A stretch of 26,249 nt of DNA. Origin: Candidatus Merdenecus merdavium. GTDB taxonomy: Bacteria; Bacillota; Clostridia; Lachnospirales; Lachnospiraceae. The translations under genes were made by a program, and so were the position numbers. Location: NCBI GenBank assembly GCA_018715425.1, contig DVLR01000034.1, positions 1 to 26,249 on the forward strand. Reading direction: 5' to 3'. The notes below the pieces were generated by a model. The model saw only the letters and a list, made by a program, of their open reading frames with translations, searched no databases and was not told the origin of the DNA. Positions 7,786 through 14,805 of this stretch are shown here, piece after piece; positions within the stretch are counted from its first letter, which is position 1; every line of letters starts with the position of its first letter.

Positions 7786-8826
7786 TTATAAATCGTCTAT
7801 AAGGGCGCTACTTTTAGCATAAGCAGTACTACGTGCTTCGAAGAAATCTGTTTTAATCATATTTGCATTACTAAACTGACTAACCCAGGTCATACTAGAT
7901 GGCTCTACTTCATGGCCTTCGTATATATGTTCAAACCCCAGATTATGACATCTTAGATTACCAAGATACTGAATATAATCTGTGATCATTTCCTGAGTTA
8001 AACCTTGAACATCATTTCCAATGGCGTAATGCCCCCAACGAATTTCTTGCTCACAGCCTTCTTTGATCATCCCTCGGTATTCCTCTACTTTTTCTTCTGT
8101 AAAGAGATATGGTTCTTCTTTTTTAAGTTCCAAGATCATATTTCTAAATAACCATAAATGAGTATTTTCATCACGATTGATATATCTAATTTCTTGGACA
8201 GACCCTGGCATACGATTATTCCTTCCAAGATTATAGAAAAACATAAATCCACTGTAGAAGTAGATCCCTTCAAGGATGTAATTTCCAATGACGGTTTTCA
8301 TGAAATTCTCTGGAGATTTTGTTTCCTGAAAAGCATTATAAATATTACCAATAAACGTATTCCTTTCTAATAAATGCTCATCATCTCGCCATTGATATAG
8401 AACCTCATTTCGCTGCTGTGGTTCGCAAATAGTATCTAGCATATAGCTATAACTCTGGCTGTGTAAAGCCTCTTGGAACGTTTGAATAGATAAGCATAAA
8501 TTAATTTCATTTGCCGTAATATATTCTCCTATAGTAGGTAGATTTGCTGTTTGAAGACTATCTAAAAAAATTAAAAAGGATAAAATTTTATCGTATGCCC
8601 TTCGCTCTGGCTGCGGTAAATGTGGGTACTCTTTCACATCCATACCTAAATTTATTTCCTCTGGCACCCAGAAGTTATTCATTGCTTGGCGATACCAATC
8701 ACTAACCCAGGAGTATTTCATATTGTTAAAATCATTTAAATTCGTTGTATTACCACCGATCATGCGACGATTGATCACATCAATGTCGCCTTGTGGATTA
8801 AATAAAGGTTTCTTTTTCAACTGCAT
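7786..8826 (-). CDS. nrdB: Ribonucleoside-diphosphate reductase, small (radical-generating) subunit
   Basis: A 346-residue R2 protein of class I ribonucleotide reductase. All metal ligands of a dinuclear centre are visible: Asp89 (FLDSLQ), Glu119 and His122 (QEALHSQSY), Glu186 (ILEGIYF), and Glu220 with His223 (RDENTH). Tyr126, four residues after His122, is at the position of the E. coli Tyr122 radical, so this is a normal tyrosyl-radical type and not a radical-free variant. It makes the radical that is passed to NrdA for reduction of ribonucleoside diphosphates. The gene lies 48 bp downstream of nrdA with AAAGGA before the ATG. No nrdI or nrdH gene is nearby, which together with the long partner subunit argues for class Ia rather than Ib. 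It requires oxygen or another oxidant, which is notable in a presumed anaerobe. Confidence 0.94.
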   Translation of the reverse strand: MQLKKKPLFNPQGDIDVINRRMIGGNTTNLNDFNNMKYSWVSDWYRQAMNNFWVPEEINLGMDVKEYPHLPQPERRAYDKILSFLIFLDSLQTANLPTIGEYITANEINLCLSIQTFQEALHSQSYSYMLDTICEPQQRNEVLYQWRDDEHLLERNTFIGNIYNAFQETKSPENFMKTVIGNYILEGIYFYSGFMFFYNLGRNNRMPGSVQEIRYINRDENTHLWLFRNMILELKKEEPYLFTEEKVEEYRGMIKEGCEQEIRWGHYAIGNDVQGLTQEMITDYIQYLGNLRCHNLGFEHIYEGHEVEPSSMTWVSQFSNANMIKTDFFEARSTAYAKSSALIDDL

Positions 8827-8874
8827 GGTTTCTTTTCCTTTCTATACTAAGTTGTTCTGTGAGCTTCCACGATC

Positions 8875-11406
8875 TTATGAAGAACAAGTTTCACACTCTT
8901 CTACTTCTAAGCTTTTGGAGCGAATATAATAAATTGTTTTGACTTTTTCCTCCCAAGCTTTAATATATAAGTCTAACACTCCTCTAAAGGAGTAGTCATT
9001 GGTAATGTATAAGTTCATGCTCTGAGCCTGATCGATGTGGCGTTGGCGTACACCGTTGGCTCTTATTGACCACATCTGGTCGATGTAATGAGCATTTTTG
9101 TAGTACCAGAAGGTATCCCTTGATAAGTCTGGAGCTACTCTTGGAATGAGACCGTTTTTCTTTTCTTCTAAGAAGTAACGGTTCATAATGGGGTCAAGTC
9201 CTGCCGTTGTTCCAGCTAGAATACTTGTACTACTAGTTGGAGCTACAGCAATGAGATAAGCATTACGAAGGCCCGTCCGTTTTACACGATCTGCTAGAGC
9301 CTCCCACCTTTCATCATGGTAGTCCCTTTTTTTAAAGTAAGCCCCCGTCTCCCAGTCACTACCTTTAAAGTATTCGTAAGCCCCTTTTTCTTTTGCAATC
9401 TCATTACTTGCTGTAATGGCAGCATAGTTAATATCTTCAAATACCTTATCTACAAACCTTAGGTGTTCTTCGCTTTCCCATTGTATCTTATTCTTCGCTA
9501 ACATGTGGTGATAGCCGCTGATTCCTAGACCAATGGGACGATATTTATGGTTATTTATTTTTGCATATGGAAGTGGGAAAAAGTTTAAATCAATGACATT
9601 ATCTAAAGCCCTTACTACATTTCCTGTGATTTCCATCAGTTCTTCTGTATTTTTTACATCGATGTTTCCTAAGGATAAGCTTGCCAGATTACAAACGACA
9701 AAGTCACCTGGTTTCGTAACGGTAACCACTACGGTCTCGCCATCTACGGTTTCTATTTTTTGTTCTACTGCTTCAATTGGACTCATATTTTGAGCAATTT
9801 CTGTACAAAGATTACTACAGTAAATGATCCCTTTGTGGCTATTTGGGTTTGCGCGATTAACGTGATCCCTATTAAAGGTAAACGGCGTACCTGTTTCTAC
9901 TGCACTCTTTATGATTAAGCGAATAATGTCTTTGATGGGAATCACACGTTTGTTAATACGGCTATCATGAATACAGTCTAAATATTTTTCTTCCCACTCT
10001 TCTCCAAAGCTATCTTCTAAAGCATAACCTTTTATGGTCAGTATTTCATGTGGGCACATAAGGTACCAATCCCCATCTATATTTTCCTTAGCCATTTTCC
10101 AAAAATAATCTGGATAACATACAGCTGGAAAGACGTCATGAGCTTTCATACGGTCATCTCCGTTGTTTGTTCGTAGACCTAGAAACTCTGGCAAATCTCT
10201 ATGCCAAGCATCTAGATATACAGCTACCGCACCTTGTCTCATTCCTAATTGATCCACAGCTACCGCAGTATCATTTGCTAGTTTGATCCAACGGATCACC
10301 CCTCCTGCTGCTCCTTCAAAACCTCTAATGCTACTACCATTGGCTCGTACTTTTCCGAAATACATTCCCATACCACCACCAAATTTACTTACTTTGGCAA
10401 AGTTATCAATGCTTCTATAAATACCATCTAAGCTATCTGGAACGGTATCGATGAAACATGATGATAATTGGTGATACGGTTTTCTTGCATTTGAAAGTGT
10501 TGGCGTTGCCATGGTTACTTGAAGTTTACTTAACATATCATAAAACTTACGTACCCATTCATCCCGATTATTTTTTTCTAACATAGCAAGATGCATAGCG
10601 ATACCAAGATACATTTCCTGAATGCCTTCTAGTGGCACATTGGAATGGGAATGGATGACGTAACGTTTGATTAATAACTCCAATCCAGAATAGTTTAAAA
10701 GTTCATTTCTTGACTCATCTATATATGTCTCGTATTTATCTATTTCTTCTTTTGTATAATGTTCTAAAATATAGGATCCATATAAACTTTCATTGGTCAG
10801 GTATTCTATTTTACCATAGAAACTACGTATTCCCCTTTGATCCATATCATACTTTAATCTTTCCTGAAATTGGACAAATAAAAGTCTGCCAGCAATAAAT
10901 TCCCACTGAGACGCTTCTTGGGTGGTTAATTCCACAGCTGCCTTAATGAGCATATTCAGCTTTTCTTTTTCGTTCATTCCTTCTTTATAAAATGCCATAA
11001 ACTTCGTACGAAGATGTTCTAAGCTGTATACCTCTTCCTTAAAATCTTTTTGAATCTTCTTTAATACGGAATTCAAAATCGGGAGTTCTAAAAAGTATTG
11101 TTCGATCTCTTTTCGCGCTTTTCTCATGCGACTGCGATCTTCTCTATATAGAATGTAACTTTTCATTTCTCTATAGTAATTTTTCTCCATTAGAGTTTGT
11201 TCTACTTGATCTTGGATCATTTCTACGGTAACTTCTCTGTTCGTCCTAGAAATGTCCATAATTTTGCTTTCAATTATTTTTACTAATTCATCCAATTCTT
11301 TTTCTTGTAGTCTACTGCCAATGCTGATAAAAGATAATTGTATTGCATTTTTAATTTTGTCTATACAAAAGGACTCATAGCTTCCATTTCTCTTCATAAT
11401 TTCCAT
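8875..11406 (-). CDS. nrdA: Ribonucleoside-diphosphate reductase, large (catalytic) subunit with ATP-cone
   Basis: An 843-residue class I R1 subunit. Residues 1-95 form an ATP-cone that senses ATP/dATP for overall activity control. The active site shows Cys317 (LSSCFID) and Cys572 (FVVCNLASL) as the redox pair, and the radical site NLCTE with Asn532, Cys534 and Glu536. The Tyr826-Tyr827 pair near the C-terminus matches the radical-transfer tyrosines, and the last residues CETCSS carry the Cys838/Cys841 pair that takes electrons from thioredoxin. The start ATG at 11406 has GAGGTG at 7 nt; a second ATG three codons on is less well placed. It is the first gene of nrdA-nrdB-guaD, and its promoter overlaps two NrdR-like boxes. 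The full length and ATP-cone fit class Ia rather than the shorter NrdE. Confidence 0.95.
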   Translation of the reverse strand: MEIMKRNGSYESFCIDKIKNAIQLSFISIGSRLQEKELDELVKIIESKIMDISRTNREVTVEMIQDQVEQTLMEKNYYREMKSYILYREDRSRMRKARKEIEQYFLELPILNSVLKKIQKDFKEEVYSLEHLRTKFMAFYKEGMNEKEKLNMLIKAAVELTTQEASQWEFIAGRLLFVQFQERLKYDMDQRGIRSFYGKIEYLTNESLYGSYILEHYTKEEIDKYETYIDESRNELLNYSGLELLIKRYVIHSHSNVPLEGIQEMYLGIAMHLAMLEKNNRDEWVRKFYDMLSKLQVTMATPTLSNARKPYHQLSSCFIDTVPDSLDGIYRSIDNFAKVSKFGGGMGMYFGKVRANGSSIRGFEGAAGGVIRWIKLANDTAVAVDQLGMRQGAVAVYLDAWHRDLPEFLGLRTNNGDDRMKAHDVFPAVCYPDYFWKMAKENIDGDWYLMCPHEILTIKGYALEDSFGEEWEEKYLDCIHDSRINKRVIPIKDIIRLIIKSAVETGTPFTFNRDHVNRANPNSHKGIIYCSNLCTEIAQNMSPIEAVEQKIETVDGETVVVTVTKPGDFVVCNLASLSLGNIDVKNTEELMEITGNVVRALDNVIDLNFFPLPYAKINNHKYRPIGLGISGYHHMLAKNKIQWESEEHLRFVDKVFEDINYAAITASNEIAKEKGAYEYFKGSDWETGAYFKKRDYHDERWEALADRVKRTGLRNAYLIAVAPTSSTSILAGTTAGLDPIMNRYFLEEKKNGLIPRVAPDLSRDTFWYYKNAHYIDQMWSIRANGVRQRHIDQAQSMNLYITNDYSFRGVLDLYIKAWEEKVKTIYYIRSKSLEVEECETCSS

Positions 11407-11436
11407 TTACTTTCACCTCTTCTTTTTTACTCTTAA

Positions 11437-11452
11437 CTACTAAATATAAGGT
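11437..11452. promoter_or_regulatory. NrdR-like box 2, downstream of the nrdA promoter
   Basis: The core CTAAATATAA (11440-11449) matches the NrdR box at 8 of 10 positions. Its centre is exactly 31 bp from that of box 1, the three-helical-turn spacing usual for tandem NrdR boxes. The spacing supports it more than its own match does. Confidence 0.6.
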
Positions 11453-11461
11453 CTGAATTAC

Positions 11462-11490
11462 ACTATACTACAATATATAGTTTTTCTCAA
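11462..11490 (-). promoter_or_regulatory. SigA-type promoter of nrdA-nrdB-guaD
   Basis: On the - strand -35 TTGAGA (11485-11490), a 17-bp spacer and -10 TATAGT (11462-11467). It lies downstream of the cdd terminator and about 55 bp ahead of the nrdA start. The spacer is almost entirely made of NrdR-like box 1, which explains how a repressor could block it. Confidence 0.75.
11468..11483. promoter_or_regulatory. NrdR-like box 1, inside the nrdA promoter spacer
   Basis: The 16-mer CTACAATATATAGTTT contains CAATATATAG, which matches all ten core positions of the NrdR box as I recall it (CwATATaTwG). It is centred between the -35 and -10 elements, where a bound repressor would exclude RNA polymerase. 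NrdR binds such paired boxes ahead of ribonucleotide reductase genes in most bacteria. Confidence 0.75.
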
Positions 11491-11503
11491 CGATCTTTTT
11501 ATA

Positions 11504-11548
11504 CAAAAAAGTACTGAAATAATATCCTATTTTCTCTATCTCAGTACT
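11504..11548 (-). terminator. Intrinsic terminator of the GNAT-cyclase/degV/cdd genes
   Basis: On the - strand a 12-bp stem (11537-11548 with 11510-11521; one G-U pair) and a 15-nt loop are followed by a run of T residues. It lies about 28 bp after the cdd stop codon and insulates the nrdA promoter. Confidence 0.8.
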
Positions 11549-11575
11549 CATCATAAGCTTTCTATTCTATTTTTC

Positions 11576-12001
11576 CTAAATTGATATTTGATCTTTCGTA
11601 AATCCTAAAGGTAATAAATCTTTTAATAAATACTCTTGAAGTTCTTGTTCATTTTTTACCAAAATAATTTTAAATTCTTCTGGTGAACAAAACTCCGCCA
11701 TAACTTGTCTACAAACTCCACAGGGAGAACAAAAATCCTGTATTTCTTTTTGATCTCTTGACTTTCCAGCAATAGCAATCCCTTTAAATTCGGTTTCTCC
11801 TTCTGATACGGCTTTAAAAAATGCCGTACGTTCTCCACAATTTGTTGGGGAATATGCTGCATTTTCCACATTGCATCCACTATAGACCTTACCACTCTTA
11901 CCTAGAAGAGCTACACCAACAGTAAAGTTAGAATAAGGGGAATAAGAATACTCCATGGCTTCTATAGCTTTCTTTGCTAAATCTCTTCTATCAATATCCA
12001 T
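11576..12001 (-). CDS. cdd: Cytidine deaminase
   Basis: A 141-residue homotetrameric-type cytidine deaminase, which turns cytidine and deoxycytidine into uridine and deoxyuridine in pyrimidine salvage. The zinc site is complete: Cys55 with the proton-shuttling Glu57 in NCGERTA, and Cys94 and Cys97 in CSPCGVCRQ. The N-terminal SPYSNFTVGVALL segment is also typical. Length matches the B. subtilis Cdd type. The start has AGGAGT at 8 nt. It lies 25 bp downstream of degV and probably shares its transcript; a terminator follows. In many Firmicutes cdd lies beside era and dgk, which is not the case here. Confidence 0.96.
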   Translation of the reverse strand: MDIDRRDLAKKAIEAMEYSYSPYSNFTVGVALLGKSGKVYSGCNVENAAYSPTNCGERTAFFKAVSEGETEFKGIAIAGKSRDQKEIQDFCSPCGVCRQVMAEFCSPEEFKIILVKNEQELQEYLLKDLLPLGFTKDQISI

Positions 12002-12026
12002 GATTCTCTACTCCTATTTGATTTTC

Positions 12027-12917
12027 CTATATGGCTTCTAGGTTTCTTTCATTTCCCATAAATACTAAAGCCGCCATACCTGCACCTACGTGAGTACCAA
12101 TGATTGGCCCAATATCAGCAAGCAGAACTTTCTGGACTAACTCCAACTCAAGAAGACGATCTTTAATTTTTTCAGCCATGGCAAGGTTACTAGCATGTCC
12201 TACTATGACCGTTTGTTCTTCCGTATGGATTCCGTCATGTTTTATTCGTGCTACGAAGGCTTCTACTATTTTCTTGGTACCTCTGATTTTGCTAACAGAT
12301 ACAAGCTTGCCTTCATCATCCACACTTAGCATTGGCTTTAAATTTAAGGCACTTCCTAACGTTGCTTGAATCGCATTAATCCTACCACCTTGCTTTAGAT
12401 GATTCAAATCATCCACCACAAACCAATGACCAACTTTTAATCTATTTTCTTTTACCCAGATATATAGATCCTCTAAAGACATTTGATTCCTACGCTTTTC
12501 ACCTGCCAAATATACTAAAAGCCCTTCTCCAATAGAAGCACTTAAGGAATCTACAAGTAAGATTTTTCGTTCTGGAAACTCTTCTAACAAATCTTCAACG
12601 ACTAATTTTGCTGCCTGATACGTCCCACTAAGTCCTGATGAAAAAGCGATATACAAAAGATCCTGCCCTCGTTCTAAAATAGGGCGAAAGACATTCTCAT
12701 ATGTAAAATAATTTATCTGAGTTGTACTTATTTTTTTCCCTGCTTTAATATGATCGTAGAAAGTCTCATAGCTCATTTCTCTAGCATCAGCATAGTGATG
12801 ATAAGTATCTCCGTCCATAATAAACTCCATAGGTACTACTTCTATCTCTAGCCTTACCATTTCTTCATAAGGCATATCTGCTGTAGAATCTGTTACGATT
12901 ACATAGTCTTTCATCAT
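12027..12917 (-). CDS. DegV-family fatty-acid-binding protein
   Basis: A 296-residue DegV (EDD fold) protein. It begins with the family signature TDSTADMP (9-16), has the KKISTTQINY segment that forms the ligand pocket, the SSGLSGTYQAA motif (93-103) and the LKQGGRI segment. DegV proteins (FakB type) bind a fatty acid in a buried pocket and present it to the kinase FakA for phosphorylation before use in phospholipids. No fakA lies in the window, and some DegV proteins have other partners, so the fatty-acid role is inferred from the family. Two ATG codons are adjacent; the second (12914) has better spacing to AGGAG, so the first residue may be absent. The gene sits between the GNAT-cyclase fusion and cdd with gaps of 22-25 bp, an operon-like arrangement. 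Confidence 0.92.
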   Translation of the reverse strand: MMKDYVIVTDSTADMPYEEMVRLEIEVVPMEFIMDGDTYHHYADAREMSYETFYDHIKAGKKISTTQINYFTYENVFRPILERGQDLLYIAFSSGLSGTYQAAKLVVEDLLEEFPERKILLVDSLSASIGEGLLVYLAGEKRRNQMSLEDLYIWVKENRLKVGHWFVVDDLNHLKQGGRINAIQATLGSALNLKPMLSVDDEGKLVSVSKIRGTKKIVEAFVARIKHDGIHTEEQTVIVGHASNLAMAEKIKDRLLELELVQKVLLADIGPIIGTHVGAGMAALVFMGNERNLEAI

Positions 12918-12939
12918 CTTCTCCTAATTCTTTCATGTT

Positions 12940-13944
12940 TTAATCTATTTCTACCAATACAGGTCGACATGGTGCACCATCTAAGCCTTCATACTTTAAA
13001 GGTGTAGCACTTAGAAAATAAGTTCCTTCTGGAACACCTTCCAATGTAAGTGATTCTAATATCACCACTTCCTTTGATAATAAGGTTTTATGGACCTTGG
13101 CGATTTCATCATCTTTACCAACTGTTTGACCCTCTACACCTAGTAATTTAATACCGTACTGGGCAATTTTTTTCGCCCCTTCTTCAGTGAGAATCACCTC
13201 TCCTTTGATCAGTAATCGATCGTGACAAAGCATCAGTACAGGTTCTATTTCTTCTGCACCAATGACTCCCTCTAATTCTACAACTTTACATGGACCTATA
13301 CAGGAATCAAGATCGATTTGATCCATAGTCTTTCCATCTGGTAGGAAGTGAGATGGAGCATCTATATGGGTCCCTTGATGAGATCCTGCAACAATCCTTG
13401 TTAAACGATAAGAGTCTCCTTTTTCAAAACTACTGATGGTTTCCTTTTCTGGCTTTGGATCACCAGGATATACTGTAGCACTAAAAAAGTCTTTGGAAAT
13501 ATCATGGACTTTAGGTGCTCTTTTCCAATCCATCACAAACTCTACTTCCTTGGAGCTAGGATCCATTTGAGAATGATCCATAATAAAGCCACAACTTCGA
13601 TAAAATCTTACTGCAAGACGATTTTTAGCGAATACTTTTAATCGAAGAGTCTTGTATAAATTCTGGCAATAACATAATAACTGTCTTCCAACTCCCCGAT
13701 TCTGGTCCTCTGTTCTAACAAATAGAGCTGTGATAAACACATCTTCCATAACACTGATAAATCCTAATATTCGTTCCTCTTCCATATATATATAAGTAGA
13801 TGCATAAGGTAAGTAATCTTCTTTTACTACCTTGTAATTGGTTTCCCAATAGGTTTCATCAATAAAACTATGAGCCTTTTGATTCGTTTCCATCCAAATT
13901 TCCATAATTTCATCTATATGCCTTGGCTCTGCCTGAATAATCAT
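12940..13944 (-). CDS. Fusion protein: N-terminal GNAT acetyltransferase and C-terminal cyclase/kynurenine formamidase-like hydrolase
   Basis: A single 334-residue frame holds two domains. Residues 1-140 are a GNAT N-acetyltransferase with the acetyl-CoA loop QNRGVGRQLL (81-90), the late strand/helix KNRLAVRFYRSCGF, and a start resembling the YiaC-like group (HSFIDETYW). Residues 145-334 are a cyclase-family (PF04199) metal hydrolase with the signature SHQGTHIDAPSHF (188-200), whose His189, His193, Asp195 and His199 are the expected metal and catalytic residues, and a YFLSATPLKYEGLDGAPCRPV C-terminus typical of the family. Relatives include bacterial arylformamidase. No stop or frameshift separates the parts. 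The start has AAGGAGAG and an upstream promoter. It heads an operon-like group with degV and cdd. Substrates of both domains are unknown; no tryptophan-catabolic gene is nearby. Confidence 0.88.
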   Translation of the reverse strand: MIIQAEPRHIDEIMEIWMETNQKAHSFIDETYWETNYKVVKEDYLPYASTYIYMEEERILGFISVMEDVFITALFVRTEDQNRGVGRQLLCYCQNLYKTLRLKVFAKNRLAVRFYRSCGFIMDHSQMDPSSKEVEFVMDWKRAPKVHDISKDFFSATVYPGDPKPEKETISSFEKGDSYRLTRIVAGSHQGTHIDAPSHFLPDGKTMDQIDLDSCIGPCKVVELEGVIGAEEIEPVLMLCHDRLLIKGEVILTEEGAKKIAQYGIKLLGVEGQTVGKDDEIAKVHKTLLSKEVVILESLTLEGVPEGTYFLSATPLKYEGLDGAPCRPVLVEID

Positions 13945-13968
13945 ATTATCTCTCCTTAATCTCTTTCT

Positions 13969-13997
13969 ATTCTAAACGATATCTTATCTTTTCTCAA
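13969..13997 (-). promoter_or_regulatory. SigA-type promoter of the GNAT-cyclase/degV/cdd genes
   Basis: On the - strand -35 TTGAGA (13992-13997), a 17-bp spacer and -10 TAGAAT (13969-13974). It lies 25 bp ahead of the GNAT-cyclase start and downstream of kdpE, so the group is not dependent on kdpDE transcription. Confidence 0.65.
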
Positions 13998-14097
13998 CCG
14001 AATCTTCTTTTTATCTATTTTGTTTTTTATTTAACGGTTATTGATCTACCATATGGTTAGATTCTTCTACGCCGTTTTTCTTTGCCAGAGTGCATCA

Positions 14098-14805
14098 TCA
14101 CCCATCTTCTGCCATACGATATCCAACTCCAACTTCTGTGAATATGTACTGTGGATCTGCTGGATTTCTTTCAATCTTCCTTCTTATATTAGCCATGTTT
14201 ACTCTTAAGATTTGATTTCCTTCATTGGCATATGGCCCCCAAATCTCCTTCATCATGGTTTCATATGTCAATACCTTTCCAGCATTTTTTGCAAGAAGCG
14301 ATACGAGTTTAAACTCAATGGCTGTTAGATGTATCTTCTCACCCTTTAACGTAATCTTATGTTTTTCAAAATTCATCTCTAAATCTTTCACTTTATAAAC
14401 TGAGGTGGAGACCCCTCCTTGCTTCACCAACCTTCTTTGATAACGCAGAGCTGCTCTAATTCTAGCCATTAATTCAGATGTTCCAAATGGTTTCGTTATA
14501 TAATCATCAGCGCCTAAATCAAGGGCTTTGACTTTATCGGTCTCACGATCTCTTGCTGAAACTACAATGATTGGCAATTCTGACCAAGTTCTTATTTGTT
14601 TTAATACTTCTAGTCCAGCTATATCTGGAAGACCTAGATCTAATAATACTAAATCGGGGCAATGTGACGAAACAAGAGAAATAGCTTCTTTCCCTAAACT
14701 ACATCGAATGGGCTTATAGCCATTGGTGTACAAGTTGGTTTCGATAAAATGTCCAATAGATTCTTCATCTTCTACTACTAATACAACTGGTTTTGGATCT
14801 TTCAC
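14098..14805 (-). CDS. kdpE: KdpE-like response regulator (OmpR family)
   Basis: A 235-residue regulator with an N-terminal receiver and a C-terminal winged helix. The receiver has the acidic pair ED at 12-13, the phospho-acceptor Asp56 (LLDLGLP), SARD with the switch serine, and Lys in YITKPFG. The DNA-binding part shows LTAIEFKLVSLLAKNAGKVLT and ends in YIFTEVGVGYRM, which is the KdpE pattern. The start is GTG with AAGGAGG upstream; it overlaps the kinase stop codon by 4 bp, so translation is coupled. KdpE normally activates kdpFABC at low K+. Those genes are absent here; the nearest K+ genes are ktrB and ktrA in the divergent group, which are the likely targets. That target choice is inference. 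Confidence 0.9.
   Translation of the reverse strand: MKDPKPVVLVVEDEESIGHFIETNLYTNGYKPIRCSLGKEAISLVSSHCPDLVLLDLGLPDIAGLEVLKQIRTWSELPIIVVSARDRETDKVKALDLGADDYITKPFGTSELMARIRAALRYQRRLVKQGGVSTSVYKVKDLEMNFEKHKITLKGEKIHLTAIEFKLVSLLAKNAGKVLTYETMMKEIWGPYANEGNQILRVNMANIRRKIERNPADPQYIFTEVGVGYRMAEDG

Noticed and set aside
11656..11895. 79-codon frame on the - strand within cdd
   Set aside because: It is an out-of-frame shadow of cdd, whose zinc motifs are all in the other frame.
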